Notes under the pieces: generated by a model
What the model saw: only the letters and a program-made list of their open reading frames with translations
What the model was told of the DNA's origin: nothing
The model's database searches: none
Shown: piece by piece, positions 1 through 7,082 of the stretch
Numbering within the stretch: the stretch's first letter is position 1
Layout: every line of letters begins with the position of its first letter
NCBI GenBank assembly: GCA_027452065.1
Contig: DAIDHC010000155.1
Location: 1 to 36,852, forward strand
Source of the DNA: Bryobacterales bacterium
GTDB taxonomy: Bacteria > Acidobacteriota > Terriglobia > Bryobacterales > Bryobacteraceae
DNA: 36,852 bases
Reading direction: 5' to 3'
Program-made: the position numbers and the translations under genes

Positions 1-1215
1 CCCTCGGTCGGGCTTCCCGGCGGGGTGATGAACGGGCCGGTGCAAAGCTCGCGCGATTCCTATGCCGAACAGGCTGTGCAACTCCAACAGTCCGCTCTGG
101 GGTTATCCCAGCAGCAGGCCAGCGATCTGAACAACATCCAAAACCTGTTCAGCCTGTCGAGCACCGACGGGGTTTCCTCCTCGCTCGACAACCTGTTTCA
201 GGGATTCTCGGCGCTCTCGATCAATCCGAACGATCCCGTGGCCCGCCAGACAGTGCTGACGGACGCCCAGCAGGTGGCGACGGCGTTCAATGTTGCGGGG
301 AACGGCCTGCAGAATGCGAGTGCCCAGGTCGGCCAGGAGGCGATGGGGGCCATCACCAGCATCAATCAACTTGCCGCCCAGATTGCCCAGCTCAACGCCA
401 ATCGCCTGCAAAATAACACCGGAGCGCCGGATCCGGGAGCCGACGCGGCCATGTACTCGGATCTGGAGCAGTTGGCGCAATACGGAAATTTCACCGCGCT
501 CCAGCAGACCGACGGTTCGATCTCGGTTTACCTGGGAGGACAGACACCGCTGGTGGTCGGCAATCAGTCCTACGCCATTCAGGGCGACTTCTCGCTGCCG
601 CAGATGCGGGTGCTGAGCGCGCAGGGCAACGACATTACGTCTCAGATCAGCGGCGGGCAGTTGGGCGGCGAAATCAACGTCCGCAACAACCTGCTGCCGT
701 CCTATCTGTCGAACCTGAATACGCTGGCGCAGAGCGTGGCCGACCAGGTCAACAATACGCTGGCCCAGGGCGTCGATCAGAACGGGAATAGTCCGGTCAA
801 CAATCTGTTCACCTACAACGCGGCCATGGGGGTGGCACAGAGCCTGGCCGTGAATCCGGCCATGACGACCGACCAGATTGCGGCCGCGCTTCCGTCGGGG
901 CCGGGCGGCAACGGTAACGCTCTGAACCTGGCCAACCTGGCCAACGGCGCCAATACCAATGGCTTCACGTTCACCCAGTTCTACGGAAACCTGGCCGGAC
1001 AGGTGGGAAACGACATCGCCACGGCAAATACCAACCAGACGACGGACCAGCAACTGCTCACCCAGGCCCAGTCGATGCGCTCCAGCGTTTCCGGAGTCTC
1101 GCTCGACGCGCAGGCGGCGACGCTGATTCAATATCAACGCTCCTATCAGGCGGCGGCGAAGATGATCACGGTTCTCGACGACATGACCAATACGCTGCTG
1201 AGCATCATGCCTTAG
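1..1215 (+). CDS. flgK: Flagellar hook-associated protein 1 (FlgK), 5' truncated by window edge
   Basis: FlgK forms the first ring of the hook-filament junction outside the cell. The frame is open from the first base of the window, so the true start lies upstream and only about the C-terminal 400 residues are present. The N-terminal part seen here, with SSRDSYAEQ followed by a Gln-rich helical stretch, matches the FlgK region after the conserved first helix. The C-terminal end, SLDAQAATLIQYQRSYQAAA, is the hallmark D0 helix shared by flagellar rod/hook axial proteins, ending TLLSIMP. flgL follows 21 bases downstream, the usual flgK-flgL order, so the two are almost certainly cotranscribed. 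Identity is judged from the conserved C-terminal helix and the neighbour; the middle is low-complexity N/Q-rich as in other FlgK proteins. Confidence 0.93.
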   Translation, partial: PSVGLPGGVMNGPVQSSRDSYAEQAVQLQQSALGLSQQQASDLNNIQNLFSLSSTDGVSSSLDNLFQGFSALSINPNDPVARQTVLTDAQQVATAFNVAGNGLQNASAQVGQEAMGAITSINQLAAQIAQLNANRLQNNTGAPDPGADAAMYSDLEQLAQYGNFTALQQTDGSISVYLGGQTPLVVGNQSYAIQGDFSLPQMRVLSAQGNDITSQISGGQLGGEINVRNNLLPSYLSNLNTLAQSVADQVNNTLAQGVDQNGNSPVNNLFTYNAAMGVAQSLAVNPAMTTDQIAAALPSGPGGNGNALNLANLANGANTNGFTFTQFYGNLAGQVGNDIATANTNQTTDQQLLTQAQSMRSSVSGVSLDAQAATLIQYQRSYQAAAKMITVLDDMTNTLLSIMP

Positions 1216-1236
1216 ACGAGGTCAAGGAGAAGCGCC

Positions 1237-2142
1237 ATGATTTCCAATCTCGATCCTTCCTATCAGGCCTTTCTGAACGCGATGAACCTGATTCAGCAGC
1301 GGGCGCAGACGGACCAGTTGCAGTTGAGCTCCGGGCTCAAGATCAACCAGATCTCGGACGCCCCCGACCAGGTCAGTCCCCTTCTGCAGACGCGGTCTTC
1401 CATCGCTCAACTCGATCAGATCAACTCCAACCTCGGCTTGGTGCAGACGCAAACCAACACCGCCGAGAGCGCGCTGCAGTCCGCGGTATCGGTGATGGAT
1501 CAGATTCAATCGCTGGCCACTCAGGGCGAGCCCAGCACGACGACGGCGGACACCCGCGCGACCTTGGCCCAGCAGGTGGGTACCGCCCTGACCAATCTCG
1601 TCAACCTCGCCAACACAACGGTCGGGGGTAAGTTCGTCTTCAGCGGCAACAGCGACCAGACGCAGCCGTACACCATCGACCTGACCCAGACCAACCCGGT
1701 GAGCGCCTACGCCGGCTCGGCCGCCACCAGCCAGGTGCAGTTGCCCAATGGAACCCAAATCCCCATCGCCCTCACGGCGCAACAAATTTTCGATAGCTCC
1801 TCGGCGCAGAACAACGTCTTCACAGTGGTCAACAACCTCCGCAACGCTCTCCAAAACAACGACCAGGCGGGCATCGACTCTTCGATCACCGCGCTGGCCA
1901 GTTCGGCCACCTACCTGAATCAACAGCTCGCCCAATATGGCGGCATTCAAAACCAACTCACCGCCGCCGTCACTGACGGCCAGCAGATGAGCACCCAACT
2001 GCAAACGCAGTTGGCCAACATTCAGGACGCCGATCTGGCGCAGACGATCACCGATCTCAACCAGACCGTAATTCAGCAGCAGGCGGCGCTGGGTGGGGAA
2101 TCGAAACTTCCTCAAACGAGCCTGTTCAACTTCCTGGGTTGA
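1237..2142 (+). CDS. flgL: Flagellar hook-associated protein 3 (FlgL)
   Basis: FlgL is the second hook-filament junction protein, between FlgK and flagellin. The 301-residue length fits the family. The N-terminus contains the flagellin-like coiled-coil signature LSSGLKINQISDAPDQVSPL, and a GGKFVFSGN motif typical of FlgL lies near residue 130. The C-terminus is again helical (ADLAQTITDLNQTVIQQQAA). The ATG start is preceded by AAGGAG at 7-8 bases. The protein ends ...NFLG, and the stop codon lies inside a 24-bp tandem duplication (2131-2178), so a second in-frame stop follows eight codons later. No csrA/fliW follow; the flagellar cluster ends here. Confidence 0.93.
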   Translation: MISNLDPSYQAFLNAMNLIQQRAQTDQLQLSSGLKINQISDAPDQVSPLLQTRSSIAQLDQINSNLGLVQTQTNTAESALQSAVSVMDQIQSLATQGEPSTTTADTRATLAQQVGTALTNLVNLANTTVGGKFVFSGNSDQTQPYTIDLTQTNPVSAYAGSAATSQVQLPNGTQIPIALTAQQIFDSSSAQNNVFTVVNNLRNALQNNDQAGIDSSITALASSATYLNQQLAQYGGIQNQLTAAVTDGQQMSTQLQTQLANIQDADLAQTITDLNQTVIQQQAALGGESKLPQTSLFNFLG

Positions 2143-2178
2143 GGGCCGGCCGGGTTCTTGGGTTGAGGGCCCGCCGGG
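2131..2178 (+). repeat. 24-bp tandem duplication across the flgL stop
   Basis: Unit 1 (2131-2154) and unit 2 (2155-2178) match at 22 of 24 positions by eye. Unit 1 contains the last codons and TGA of flgL; because 24 is a multiple of three, unit 2 places a second FLG-stop in the same frame. Confidence 0.85.
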
Positions 2179-2285
2179 ACCGTACCCGCTCCAGCGGCGT
2201 TTCGCTGCCGAGCCCGCCATCAGTTCCGCCCCCGAAGGTGCGCATCCGCTGTGGTCCACCCGTTGAGGCTCCGCCGCCGCCCGCC

Positions 2286-2331
2286 CTTGCGGCGCACGCC
2301 GCCGCCTGCATCTTGCGGCGCACGCCGCCGC
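2286..2331 (+). repeat. Two 20-bp direct repeats, each with a GC hairpin
   Basis: CTTGCGGCGCACGCCGCCGC occurs at 2286-2305 and again at 2312-2331. Within each copy GCGGCG and CGCCGC pair around a two-base CA loop (2289-2302 and 2315-2328). They could form tandem transcription-attenuating hairpins downstream of flgL. Confidence 0.8.
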
Positions 2332-2380
2332 GGCTGACCTGACGTGGTCCAACCGTCACTGTCAGCGGCCCCGGGGCTTG

Positions 2381-2389
2381 TGCTATTCT
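2381..2389 (+). promoter_or_regulatory. Candidate extended -10 promoter for infC
   Basis: TGCTATTCT is an extended -10 (TG, one base, TATTCT). No good -35 is seen about 17 bases upstream. The same element type precedes five other units in this window. It implies a leader of roughly 160 bases before infC. Confidence 0.5.
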
Positions 2390-2487
2390 GGATTATCTGT
2401 CGAAGCTTACCGAATTTCCCGCTGTTTTCCGCCGAATCCGGTCCCGGAACCTCTCCGGCCGACACAAATCCCTGTAAGGAGTCCGCT

Positions 2488-2562
2488 TTGCATACTGGGA
2501 ACACCAATGTCTTGTATGCCTCGGGCGCCGCTTTTCCGCGCCTTGTTCAGATTTCTCGATGA
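2488..2562 (+). CDS. Possible leader peptide ORF overlapping the infC start
   Basis: AAGGAG at 2476-2481 lies six bases before a TTG codon at 2488. From there a 24-codon ORF runs to TGA at 2560-2562, which overlaps the infC ATG (2559-2561) as ATGA. The infC ATG has no ribosome-binding site of its own that I can see, so translation of this ORF may feed ribosomes into infC. The peptide begins L/M-HTGNTNVLYASG and has no recognisable domain. This could instead be a chance frame; the support is the well-placed SD, the exact overlap, and the lack of another SD. The same frame is open further upstream to 2344, but without a comparable SD. Confidence 0.4.
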   Translation: MHTGNTNVLYASGAAFPRLVQISR

Positions 2563-3155
2563 CGCCTCCACGAAGCTATCCCCCCCGACGCCCCAGAATT
2601 CGGGAGAACGTAAACGAAGCGATCCGCGCACGTGAGGTTCGCGCCGTGTTTCCGGATGGCTCGGTGGAGATCATGCCGACGATGGCCGCGGTACGCCGCG
2701 CCCAGGAACTTGGGCTTGATCTCATCCTGATCGCTCCCACGGCGGAGCCGCCTGTCGCCAAGGCCATGGACTATGGCCAGTGGCAGTACGAGAACAAGAA
2801 GAAGCAGCACGAGGCGAAAAAGAAGCAGCACGTGATCCAGGTCAAGGAGCTGAAATTCCGCCCCAATACCGACGATCACGACTACGAATTCAAGAAAAAC
2901 CACGCCATGCGCTTCCTCAAGGAAGGCAACCGCGTGAAGGCGGTAGTGCAGTTTCGCGGCCGCGAGATCGCCCACGTCGATCTGGGTAAGAAACTGCTGA
3001 TTCGCTTCGCCGCGGACCTGGCCCAGGTCGGCTCGGTCGAAGGCCAGCCCCGGCTGGAGGGCCGCAACGCCCACGTCATTATCAGCCCCATCAAGGCCAT
3101 CAAGGAACCCGCCAAGACGAAGGATTCCCCCGCGCAGGCGCCGCCGGCGTCCTGA
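2559..3155 (+). CDS. infC: Translation initiation factor IF-3
   Basis: IF-3 binds the 30S subunit, prevents premature 50S joining and checks the initiator codon and tRNA. The 198-residue protein has the N-domain signature RIRENVNEAIRAREVRAVFP and IAPTAEPPVAKAMDYGQWQY, a lysine-rich linker (residues 83-94), and a C-domain with VKELKFRPNTDDHDYEFK and VQFRGREIAH. A Pro/Ala/Lys-rich tail follows. The ATG at 2559 is the first in-frame ATG and no SD precedes it; many infC genes use rare start codons, but I see none in frame. The frame is closed by TAA at 2475. rpmI and rplT, which usually follow infC, are absent: the next gene is convergent. Confidence 0.96.
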   Translation: MTPPRSYPPRRPRIRENVNEAIRAREVRAVFPDGSVEIMPTMAAVRRAQELGLDLILIAPTAEPPVAKAMDYGQWQYENKKKQHEAKKKQHVIQVKELKFRPNTDDHDYEFKKNHAMRFLKEGNRVKAVVQFRGREIAHVDLGKKLLIRFAADLAQVGSVEGQPRLEGRNAHVIISPIKAIKEPAKTKDSPAQAPPAS

Positions 3156-3259
3156 TCGGGTTGAATTGACGGGCGCGCGGCAGCGGGAGGCTATTCAGCC
3201 GGGCCGGATGGCAGCGCGTCTTCATCTCCGGCGACCGGGCGGCGGGTCCGCCGGGCGCT

Positions 3260-3793
3260 TCAATAAAAAAGATACTTCTGCCAACGGTCGTCGCCCTTGG
3301 CCAGCAGCCGCATCAGGTGGCGGCTGGTGTGCAAGCTGAAGGGGCGCGGGACGCGCGCCAACTTCATATTGGCTTCGTCCGGGGTTCGGCTGCCTTTGCG
3401 GTTGTTGCATGGGTGGCAGCAAGTGACCAGGTTTTCCCACGTCGTCTCGCCGGCGCGGGAACGGGGAATCACGTGATCGAGGGTCAACTCCGACGACGGC
3501 AGTGTGCGGTGGCAGTACTGGCAGGAATAACGATCGCGCATCAAAATGTTTTTGCGCGAGAGGGCGCGGGTCTGATGGGGAATGCGGCGGTACTCGAGAA
3601 GGCGGATCACGCTGGGCACCGGCAGGCTGTTACGCGCGGAATGAATGTGGCTCTGGGAGATCTCCTCGGCCGAGGCGACTCCCTTGAGCACGAGCACCAC
3701 CGCGCGGCGCGCCGCACAGATGTTGATCGGCTCAAAGCTGGCGTTGAGTACGAGAACCGGCTTATGCAGGCGATCCAGGCTGGGCATCTTCAA
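3260..3793 (-). CDS. HNH endonuclease family protein
   Basis: A 177-residue protein with an HNH nuclease fold. The N-terminal half ([13 protein letters not shown]) is the conserved lead-in of a widespread bacterial HNH family of unclear function. The core is in the C-terminal half: zinc-binding CQYC, then the catalytic segment [20 protein letters not shown], then [13 protein letters not shown]. Family members are usually not linked to a methylase and their biological role is not settled. The ATG at 3793 lies inside the last codons of the upstream comF-like gene, with a 32-base overlap, suggesting translational coupling. The next gene on the plus side (infC) is convergent. Confidence 0.88.
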   Translation of the reverse strand: MKMPSLDRLHKPVLVLNASFEPINICAARRAVVLVLKGVASAEEISQSHIHSARNSLPVPSVIRLLEYRRIPHQTRALSRKNILMRDRYSCQYCHRTLPSSELTLDHVIPRSRAGETTWENLVTCCHPCNNRKGSRTPDEANMKLARVPRPFSLHTSRHLMRLLAKGDDRWQKYLFY

Positions 3794-4775
3794 AGCTCCG
3801 GGTAAAGTGCGTGTTGGAATGAACTCCGCCCTTGGCAGCGGCTTGGGAAGTCGAAGAAAGCTTTTCGGCGAGAGCGTTCAGGCCGCCGGAATCGCCGGCG
3901 GCCGGCTCGAACGTGCCGGGGCTTGCCCAGCGTCCGGCCCGCGCCAGAACAACGATGGACACCTTTGCGGCGCCGGCTCTTTTCAGGGTGCGCGCGCAGG
4001 CGGCGGCGGTGGCGCCGGTGGTCATGACGTCGTCCACCAGCAGGATGCGCTTGCCGCGAACGGCTTCGGGCCGCCGGACGGAGAAGGCGCCGGTGACGTT
4101 GCGCCGGCGGGCGGAACGCCCCAGGCCGGCCTGGACGGCGGTGGGCCGCGTGCGACGCGCCGCGTTCATCGCGGGAACACCGGTATGGCGCGATATCTCT
4201 CTTGCCAGCAGTCCCGCCTGGTTGAATCCCCGCCACCAACGCCGTTTCCAGTGCAACGGCATCGGGACGATAAAGTCGAAGCGCCCCTCATGCGGAACCG
4301 CCCGCCGAAGCAGTCGCGCCAGGGGCGGCGCCAGGGCCTGGACGCGGCCATATTTGAAAAGCAGAATCAGTTCGCGCAGCGCGCCCTCGTAGGCGCCGAA
4401 GGCATATGTGGAGTCAAACTCGGAATGGCCCCCGCGGCACAAGGCGCACAGGCCCCGCTCGTCGAGCGGATAGTGGTTGGCGAAAGGCATCAGGCACTGC
4501 GCGCAGCAATACTCCGCCCGAAGGGGCTCGGCCGCGCTGAGACAAGAGCCGCAGACCGGAACGCGGGAAATCTGGCGAAGGGGCTGGCCGCAGAGGCGGC
4601 ACTCATCGGGAAACAGCAGGGAAAAAGCCGAGGAAAGGCAGGTCTTCGCAAAGGAAGCCAGGGCGCGGGGCGCCGGCCGTGTGAGCCATCTACTGCTGAA
4701 GGCACACCCCCATTTACCCCAAGTGTACCGCAACGGCCCGTCGGCCGTGCGCGCTGCGCGCTCCGGCGCACTCAT
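3762..4775 (-). CDS. ComF family amidophosphoribosyltransferase-like protein
   Basis: ComF-type proteins combine an N-terminal zinc ribbon with a type I phosphoribosyltransferase domain and in some bacteria are needed for DNA uptake; in others the role is unknown. Here paired cysteines CRLC, CGSC, CAQC and CALC form the ribbon, followed by [18 protein letters not shown] and [17 protein letters not shown]. The PRPP-binding loop is [14 protein letters not shown], intact. The frame is open up to 4904, but a perfect GC hairpin at 4800-4835 lies inside that extension. I therefore prefer ATG 4775; TTG 4733 is also possible, and the recognisable domain begins near 4640. A C-terminal tail of about 50 residues past the usual end overlaps the HNH gene. 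Confidence 0.85.
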   Translation of the reverse strand: MSAPERAARTADGPLRYTWGKWGCAFSSRWLTRPAPRALASFAKTCLSSAFSLLFPDECRLCGQPLRQISRVPVCGSCLSAAEPLRAEYCCAQCLMPFANHYPLDERGLCALCRGGHSEFDSTYAFGAYEGALRELILLFKYGRVQALAPPLARLLRRAVPHEGRFDFIVPMPLHWKRRWWRGFNQAGLLAREISRHTGVPAMNAARRTRPTAVQAGLGRSARRRNVTGAFSVRRPEAVRGKRILLVDDVMTTGATAAACARTLKRAGAAKVSIVVLARAGRWASPGTFEPAAGDSGGLNALAEKLSSTSQAAAKGGVHSNTHFTRSFEDAQPGSPA

Positions 4776-4799
4776 GCGCCGAGCGGCTTGGGGGCGCTG

Positions 4800-4835
4800 G
4801 AGGGAGCGGGGGCTGACAGGCGCCCCCGCTCCCTC
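4800..4835 (-). terminator. Strong GC hairpin between the hydrolase and the comF-like gene
   Basis: Bases 4800-4813 and 4822-4835 pair over 14 bp without mismatch around an eight-base loop. There is no T-run on either strand, so it may be a processing site or attenuator rather than a classical intrinsic terminator. Confidence 0.5.
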
Positions 4836-4923
4836 ACGTGCCGAAGAAAACTCAGACCCGGGAGGCGAGATGCCGAAGTGCAAGCCGAGCGCGCTTTTGC
4901 ACACTCACGCGCGCCGCGCTTGC

Positions 4924-5622
4924 TCAGGCCCCGGTGGGAGCGGGTAGGCCGAACACCCGCTCCAGCCACGGCCGAACGACCGTGCCCGCCCGCGAGGGGA
5001 AGCGATGTCCGCCGGGCAGCAGATGGAACTCGACGTCAGGCGCCCGCAGCCGCAAGCGCCGGGGATACTCCGCCACGGCGGCCGGCGGATAAAACTCGTC
5101 CTCCTCCCTGGCGATGTGCAGAATCGCGGCATCGACGCCCGTGTAGTGGCCATCCTCCCAGTCGCGGGGAACGCCGCCGCACAGTGCCAGGACTCCGCCC
5201 ACCTGCCCCGGGTAAGTGGCGCAGAACCGGTAGTTCAAGCCGACAGGCTGCGAAAATCCGGCCAGCAGACACCGTGACGCATCGGCTCCGAATCGCTCGC
5301 GTAACTCCGCCAGGACGGCAAGCACCATCTCATGATGCAGCCGTGCCGCCTCTTCCCAATGGTCCCTCGTGCCCCAGTTGTAAACCGCTTTCCCTTCGCC
5401 GGGATTCGATGCATAATGTTGATTTGGAGCCTGCAGGGAGGCTACGATCCAGTCCGGTCCGAGAAGATCCGACGTCAGGTGCAGCATTGGCTCGGGCCGC
5501 ATACCATAACCGTGAAGTGTGACGGCCAGAGATGTTTTTGGGGAAACGATGTCCGGGACGAGGGTGAAGAAGCGGCATTGCAGCCGGGCAAAGTAAGTTG
5601 CGTTTTCTTCGAGTGCCGACAT
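4924..5622 (-). CDS. Phospholipase/carboxylesterase-like alpha/beta hydrolase
   Basis: A 232-residue alpha/beta hydrolase without a signal peptide, so probably cytoplasmic. It resembles the phospholipase/carboxylesterase (YpfH/EstB-like) family: oxyanion strand LAVTLHGYG, nucleophile elbow LAGFSQP (Ser124), acid loop HIAREEDEFYPP and C-terminal GGHRFP supplying the histidine. The elbow is odd: the canonical GXSXG has proline at the second glycine position (residue 126). ATG 5622 fits the divergent arrangement with the Hpt gene, with AGGA upstream. The substrate cannot be deduced from sequence. It lies upstream of the comF-like gene but is separated from it by a strong hairpin. Confidence 0.8.
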   Translation of the reverse strand: MSALEENATYFARLQCRFFTLVPDIVSPKTSLAVTLHGYGMRPEPMLHLTSDLLGPDWIVASLQAPNQHYASNPGEGKAVYNWGTRDHWEEAARLHHEMVLAVLAELRERFGADASRCLLAGFSQPVGLNYRFCATYPGQVGGVLALCGGVPRDWEDGHYTGVDAAILHIAREEDEFYPPAAVAEYPRRLRLRAPDVEFHLLPGGHRFPSRAGTVVRPWLERVFGLPAPTGA

Positions 5623-5719
5623 CTCACGATCCTACACTGGACGGGCGCGCCAGGGGCAATGTTCGGACGCGTTGGCGACGTGCCGAAAGTCGAGCGATTG
5701 GTTTCATGAGAGAGTGATA

Positions 5720-5725
5720 AAGGAG
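5720..5725 (+). promoter_or_regulatory. Shine-Dalgarno AAGGAG displaced from the Hpt start
   Basis: A consensus AAGGAG sits five bases before GTG 5731/ATG 5734, which open a different frame, whereas the Hpt ATG is at 5754, 28 bases further on. Either a leader ORF is translated first or the Hpt start is recognised another way. Confidence 0.4.
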
Positions 5726-5753
5726 CCGCCGTGATGGATGGCGGACGAACACA

Positions 5754-6164
5754 ATGGCGGGAGACAAAGACCTTACAGCTTCCAGCAATACTTCGACTCC
5801 GGCGCCCCAGAGAGATTCACCGGGCGCGGCGCTGCCAGCGGAGTTGGACATGGAAATCGCGCTGGCGCGCGTGGGCGGGCAGATGGATCTGCTCAAGGAA
5901 ATCGCCGCGCTGTTTCTGGACGACTGTCCGCGCTCGCTGGCCGAAATTCACGCGGCTTTCGCCAGCGGCGACGCCAAACAGGTCGAGCATGCCGCGCATA
6001 GCCTGAAAGGCTCGGTTTGTAACTTCGGCGCCGCGGGCGTGGTGGCGGCGGCGGCGGAGCTGGAGCGCCGCGGCCGCGCCGGCGACATCTCCGGTGCGGG
6101 CGAGCTCATCGAGACCATCGAGCGCCGTCTCGGCGCACTCGGCCGCGAGCTTCACGCCCTTTGA
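5754..6164 (+). CDS. Orphan Hpt (histidine phosphotransfer) domain protein
   Basis: A 136-residue protein with one Hpt four-helix domain from about residue 30 to the end. The phosphoacceptor motif is AAHSLKGSVCNFGA, with His82 as the expected phosphorylated residue; preceding LFLDDCPRSLAEI is typical helix B. The first 30 residues are Ser/Thr/Pro-rich and probably disordered. It would pass phosphate between a receiver and another receiver or kinase in a phosphorelay, but no kinase or response regulator is nearby, so its partners are unknown. ATG 5754 is the only in-frame start that keeps the whole domain, yet the good SD lies 28 bases upstream. Confidence 0.87.
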   Translation: MAGDKDLTASSNTSTPAPQRDSPGAALPAELDMEIALARVGGQMDLLKEIAALFLDDCPRSLAEIHAAFASGDAKQVEHAAHSLKGSVCNFGAAGVVAAAAELERRGRAGDISGAGELIETIERRLGALGRELHAL

Positions 6165-6209
6165 ACCCTGCGCTCGAGGGCAGGACGGAGCCTCGTTCGC
6201 GGGACCGTT

Positions 6210-6218
6210 TGATATCAT
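6210..6218 (+). promoter_or_regulatory. Candidate extended -10 promoter for mqnD
   Basis: TGATATCAT, an extended -10 (TG, A, TATCAT), ends 18 bases before the mqnD ATG, giving a leader of about a dozen bases. Confidence 0.45.
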
Positions 6219-6236
6219 AAAAGAATTCCCCTCACT

Positions 6237-7082
6237 ATGGTTCCTTCCCCCGTAACAGAGATCGTCTGCGCCCATAGCCCGGACTCCGACGACGCCTACA
6301 TGTTTTACGGCCTGGCCACCAAAAAGGTGCGCTCGCGGCTGGTCAACTTCCGTCACGTTCTCGAGGACATCCAGACCCTGAACCAAAAGGCGATGGAAGG
6401 AGTTTACGAGCTCACCGCCATCTCTTATCACGCTTATCCTTACGTGGCCGACAAGTACGTTCTCATGGCCAGCGGCTCGAGCGTCGGCGACGGCTACGGG
6501 CCGATTGTTGTCGCCCTCCGGCCGTTCGCGGCCGAGGAGCTGAAAGGCAAGCGCATCGCTGTGCCCGGCAGCCAGACTACCGCTTATCTCACGCTTCGTC
6601 TTCTCGAGCCCGACTTCGAAGCCGTCCAGACTCCGTTCGACAGAATTCTCGAGGCGGTTCAGGAGGGTTCGGTCGACGCCGGACTGATCATCCACGAGGC
6701 GCAGCTCACCTACAGCAAGGGCGGCTTCCACAATATCGTCGATCTCGGCAAGTGGTGGAAGAAGACGCAAGGCCTGCCACTGCCGCTGGGCGCCAACGCC
6801 TTGCTGCGCTCGCTGCCGGCCGAGATTCAGAGCGAATGCTGCCGCATGATGAGAGAGAGTATCCAGTACGCCCTCGATCACCGCGAGGAATCGATCAACT
6901 ATGCCATGCAGTTCGCCCGCGACATGGAGCAGCCGCTGGCGGAGAAGTTCGTCGGCATGTACGTCAATCATCACACCGTCGATTGCGGCGAGGATGTTCC
7001 GGCAGCGGCGCAGAAGCTGCTCGACATGGGTTATGAAGCAGGGATCATTCCGAAGAAAGTTCAGGTTGAGTTCGTTCGCTAG
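6237..7082 (+). CDS. mqnD: MqnD-type 1,4-dihydroxy-6-naphthoate synthase (menaquinone, futalosine pathway)
   Basis: A 281-residue cytosolic protein of the MqnA/MqnD family with a periplasmic-binding-protein fold. MqnD converts cyclic dehypoxanthinyl futalosine to 1,4-dihydroxy-6-naphthoate. The start CAHSPDSDDAYMFYGLA is the family signature. Further landmarks are TAISYHAYPYV, IAVPGSQTTAYLTLRL and LIIHEAQLTY, whose His153 is the likely catalytic residue, then DLGKWWKKTQGLPLPLGANA. Assignment to MqnD over MqnA rests on this His motif and overall similarity as I remember it; the wider family name would be safer if no other mqn gene is found. It implies menaquinone as respiratory quinone. The downstream HEAT gene overlaps its 3' end. 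Confidence 0.82.
   Translation: MVPSPVTEIVCAHSPDSDDAYMFYGLATKKVRSRLVNFRHVLEDIQTLNQKAMEGVYELTAISYHAYPYVADKYVLMASGSSVGDGYGPIVVALRPFAAEELKGKRIAVPGSQTTAYLTLRLLEPDFEAVQTPFDRILEAVQEGSVDAGLIIHEAQLTYSKGGFHNIVDLGKWWKKTQGLPLPLGANALLRSLPAEIQSECCRMMRESIQYALDHREESINYAMQFARDMEQPLAEKFVGMYVNHHTVDCGEDVPAAAQKLLDMGYEAGIIPKKVQVEFVR

Larger units (their letters stand above)
2143..2558. other. Non-coding gap between flgL and infC
   Basis: About 415 bases. The first half is very GC-rich and repetitive: a 24-bp tandem duplication at 2131-2178 and two 20-bp direct copies at 2286-2305 and 2312-2331, each holding a small perfect hairpin (GCGGCG, CA, CGCCGC). These may end flagellar transcription, but there is no T-run. 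The second half holds a candidate promoter (TGCTATTCT at 2381-2389), an AAGGAG at 2476-2481 and a possible small leader ORF. Other reading frames here look like GC-bias shadows. Confidence 0.6.

Noticed and set aside
2286..2331. CRISPR-like array
   Set aside because: Only two copies with a six-base gap and no spacers of even length.
3260..3793. HNH gene as part of a restriction or mobile element
   Set aside because: No methylase, integrase, inverted repeats or intron/intein features nearby.
4776..4904. 43-codon N-terminal extension of the comF-like protein
   Set aside because: It runs through a perfect 14-bp hairpin and shows no family similarity.
3645..5522. 625-codon plus-strand frame across the comF-like and hydrolase genes
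   Set aside because: Arg/Pro/Gly-rich antisense sequence; zinc and PRPP motifs are on the minus strand.
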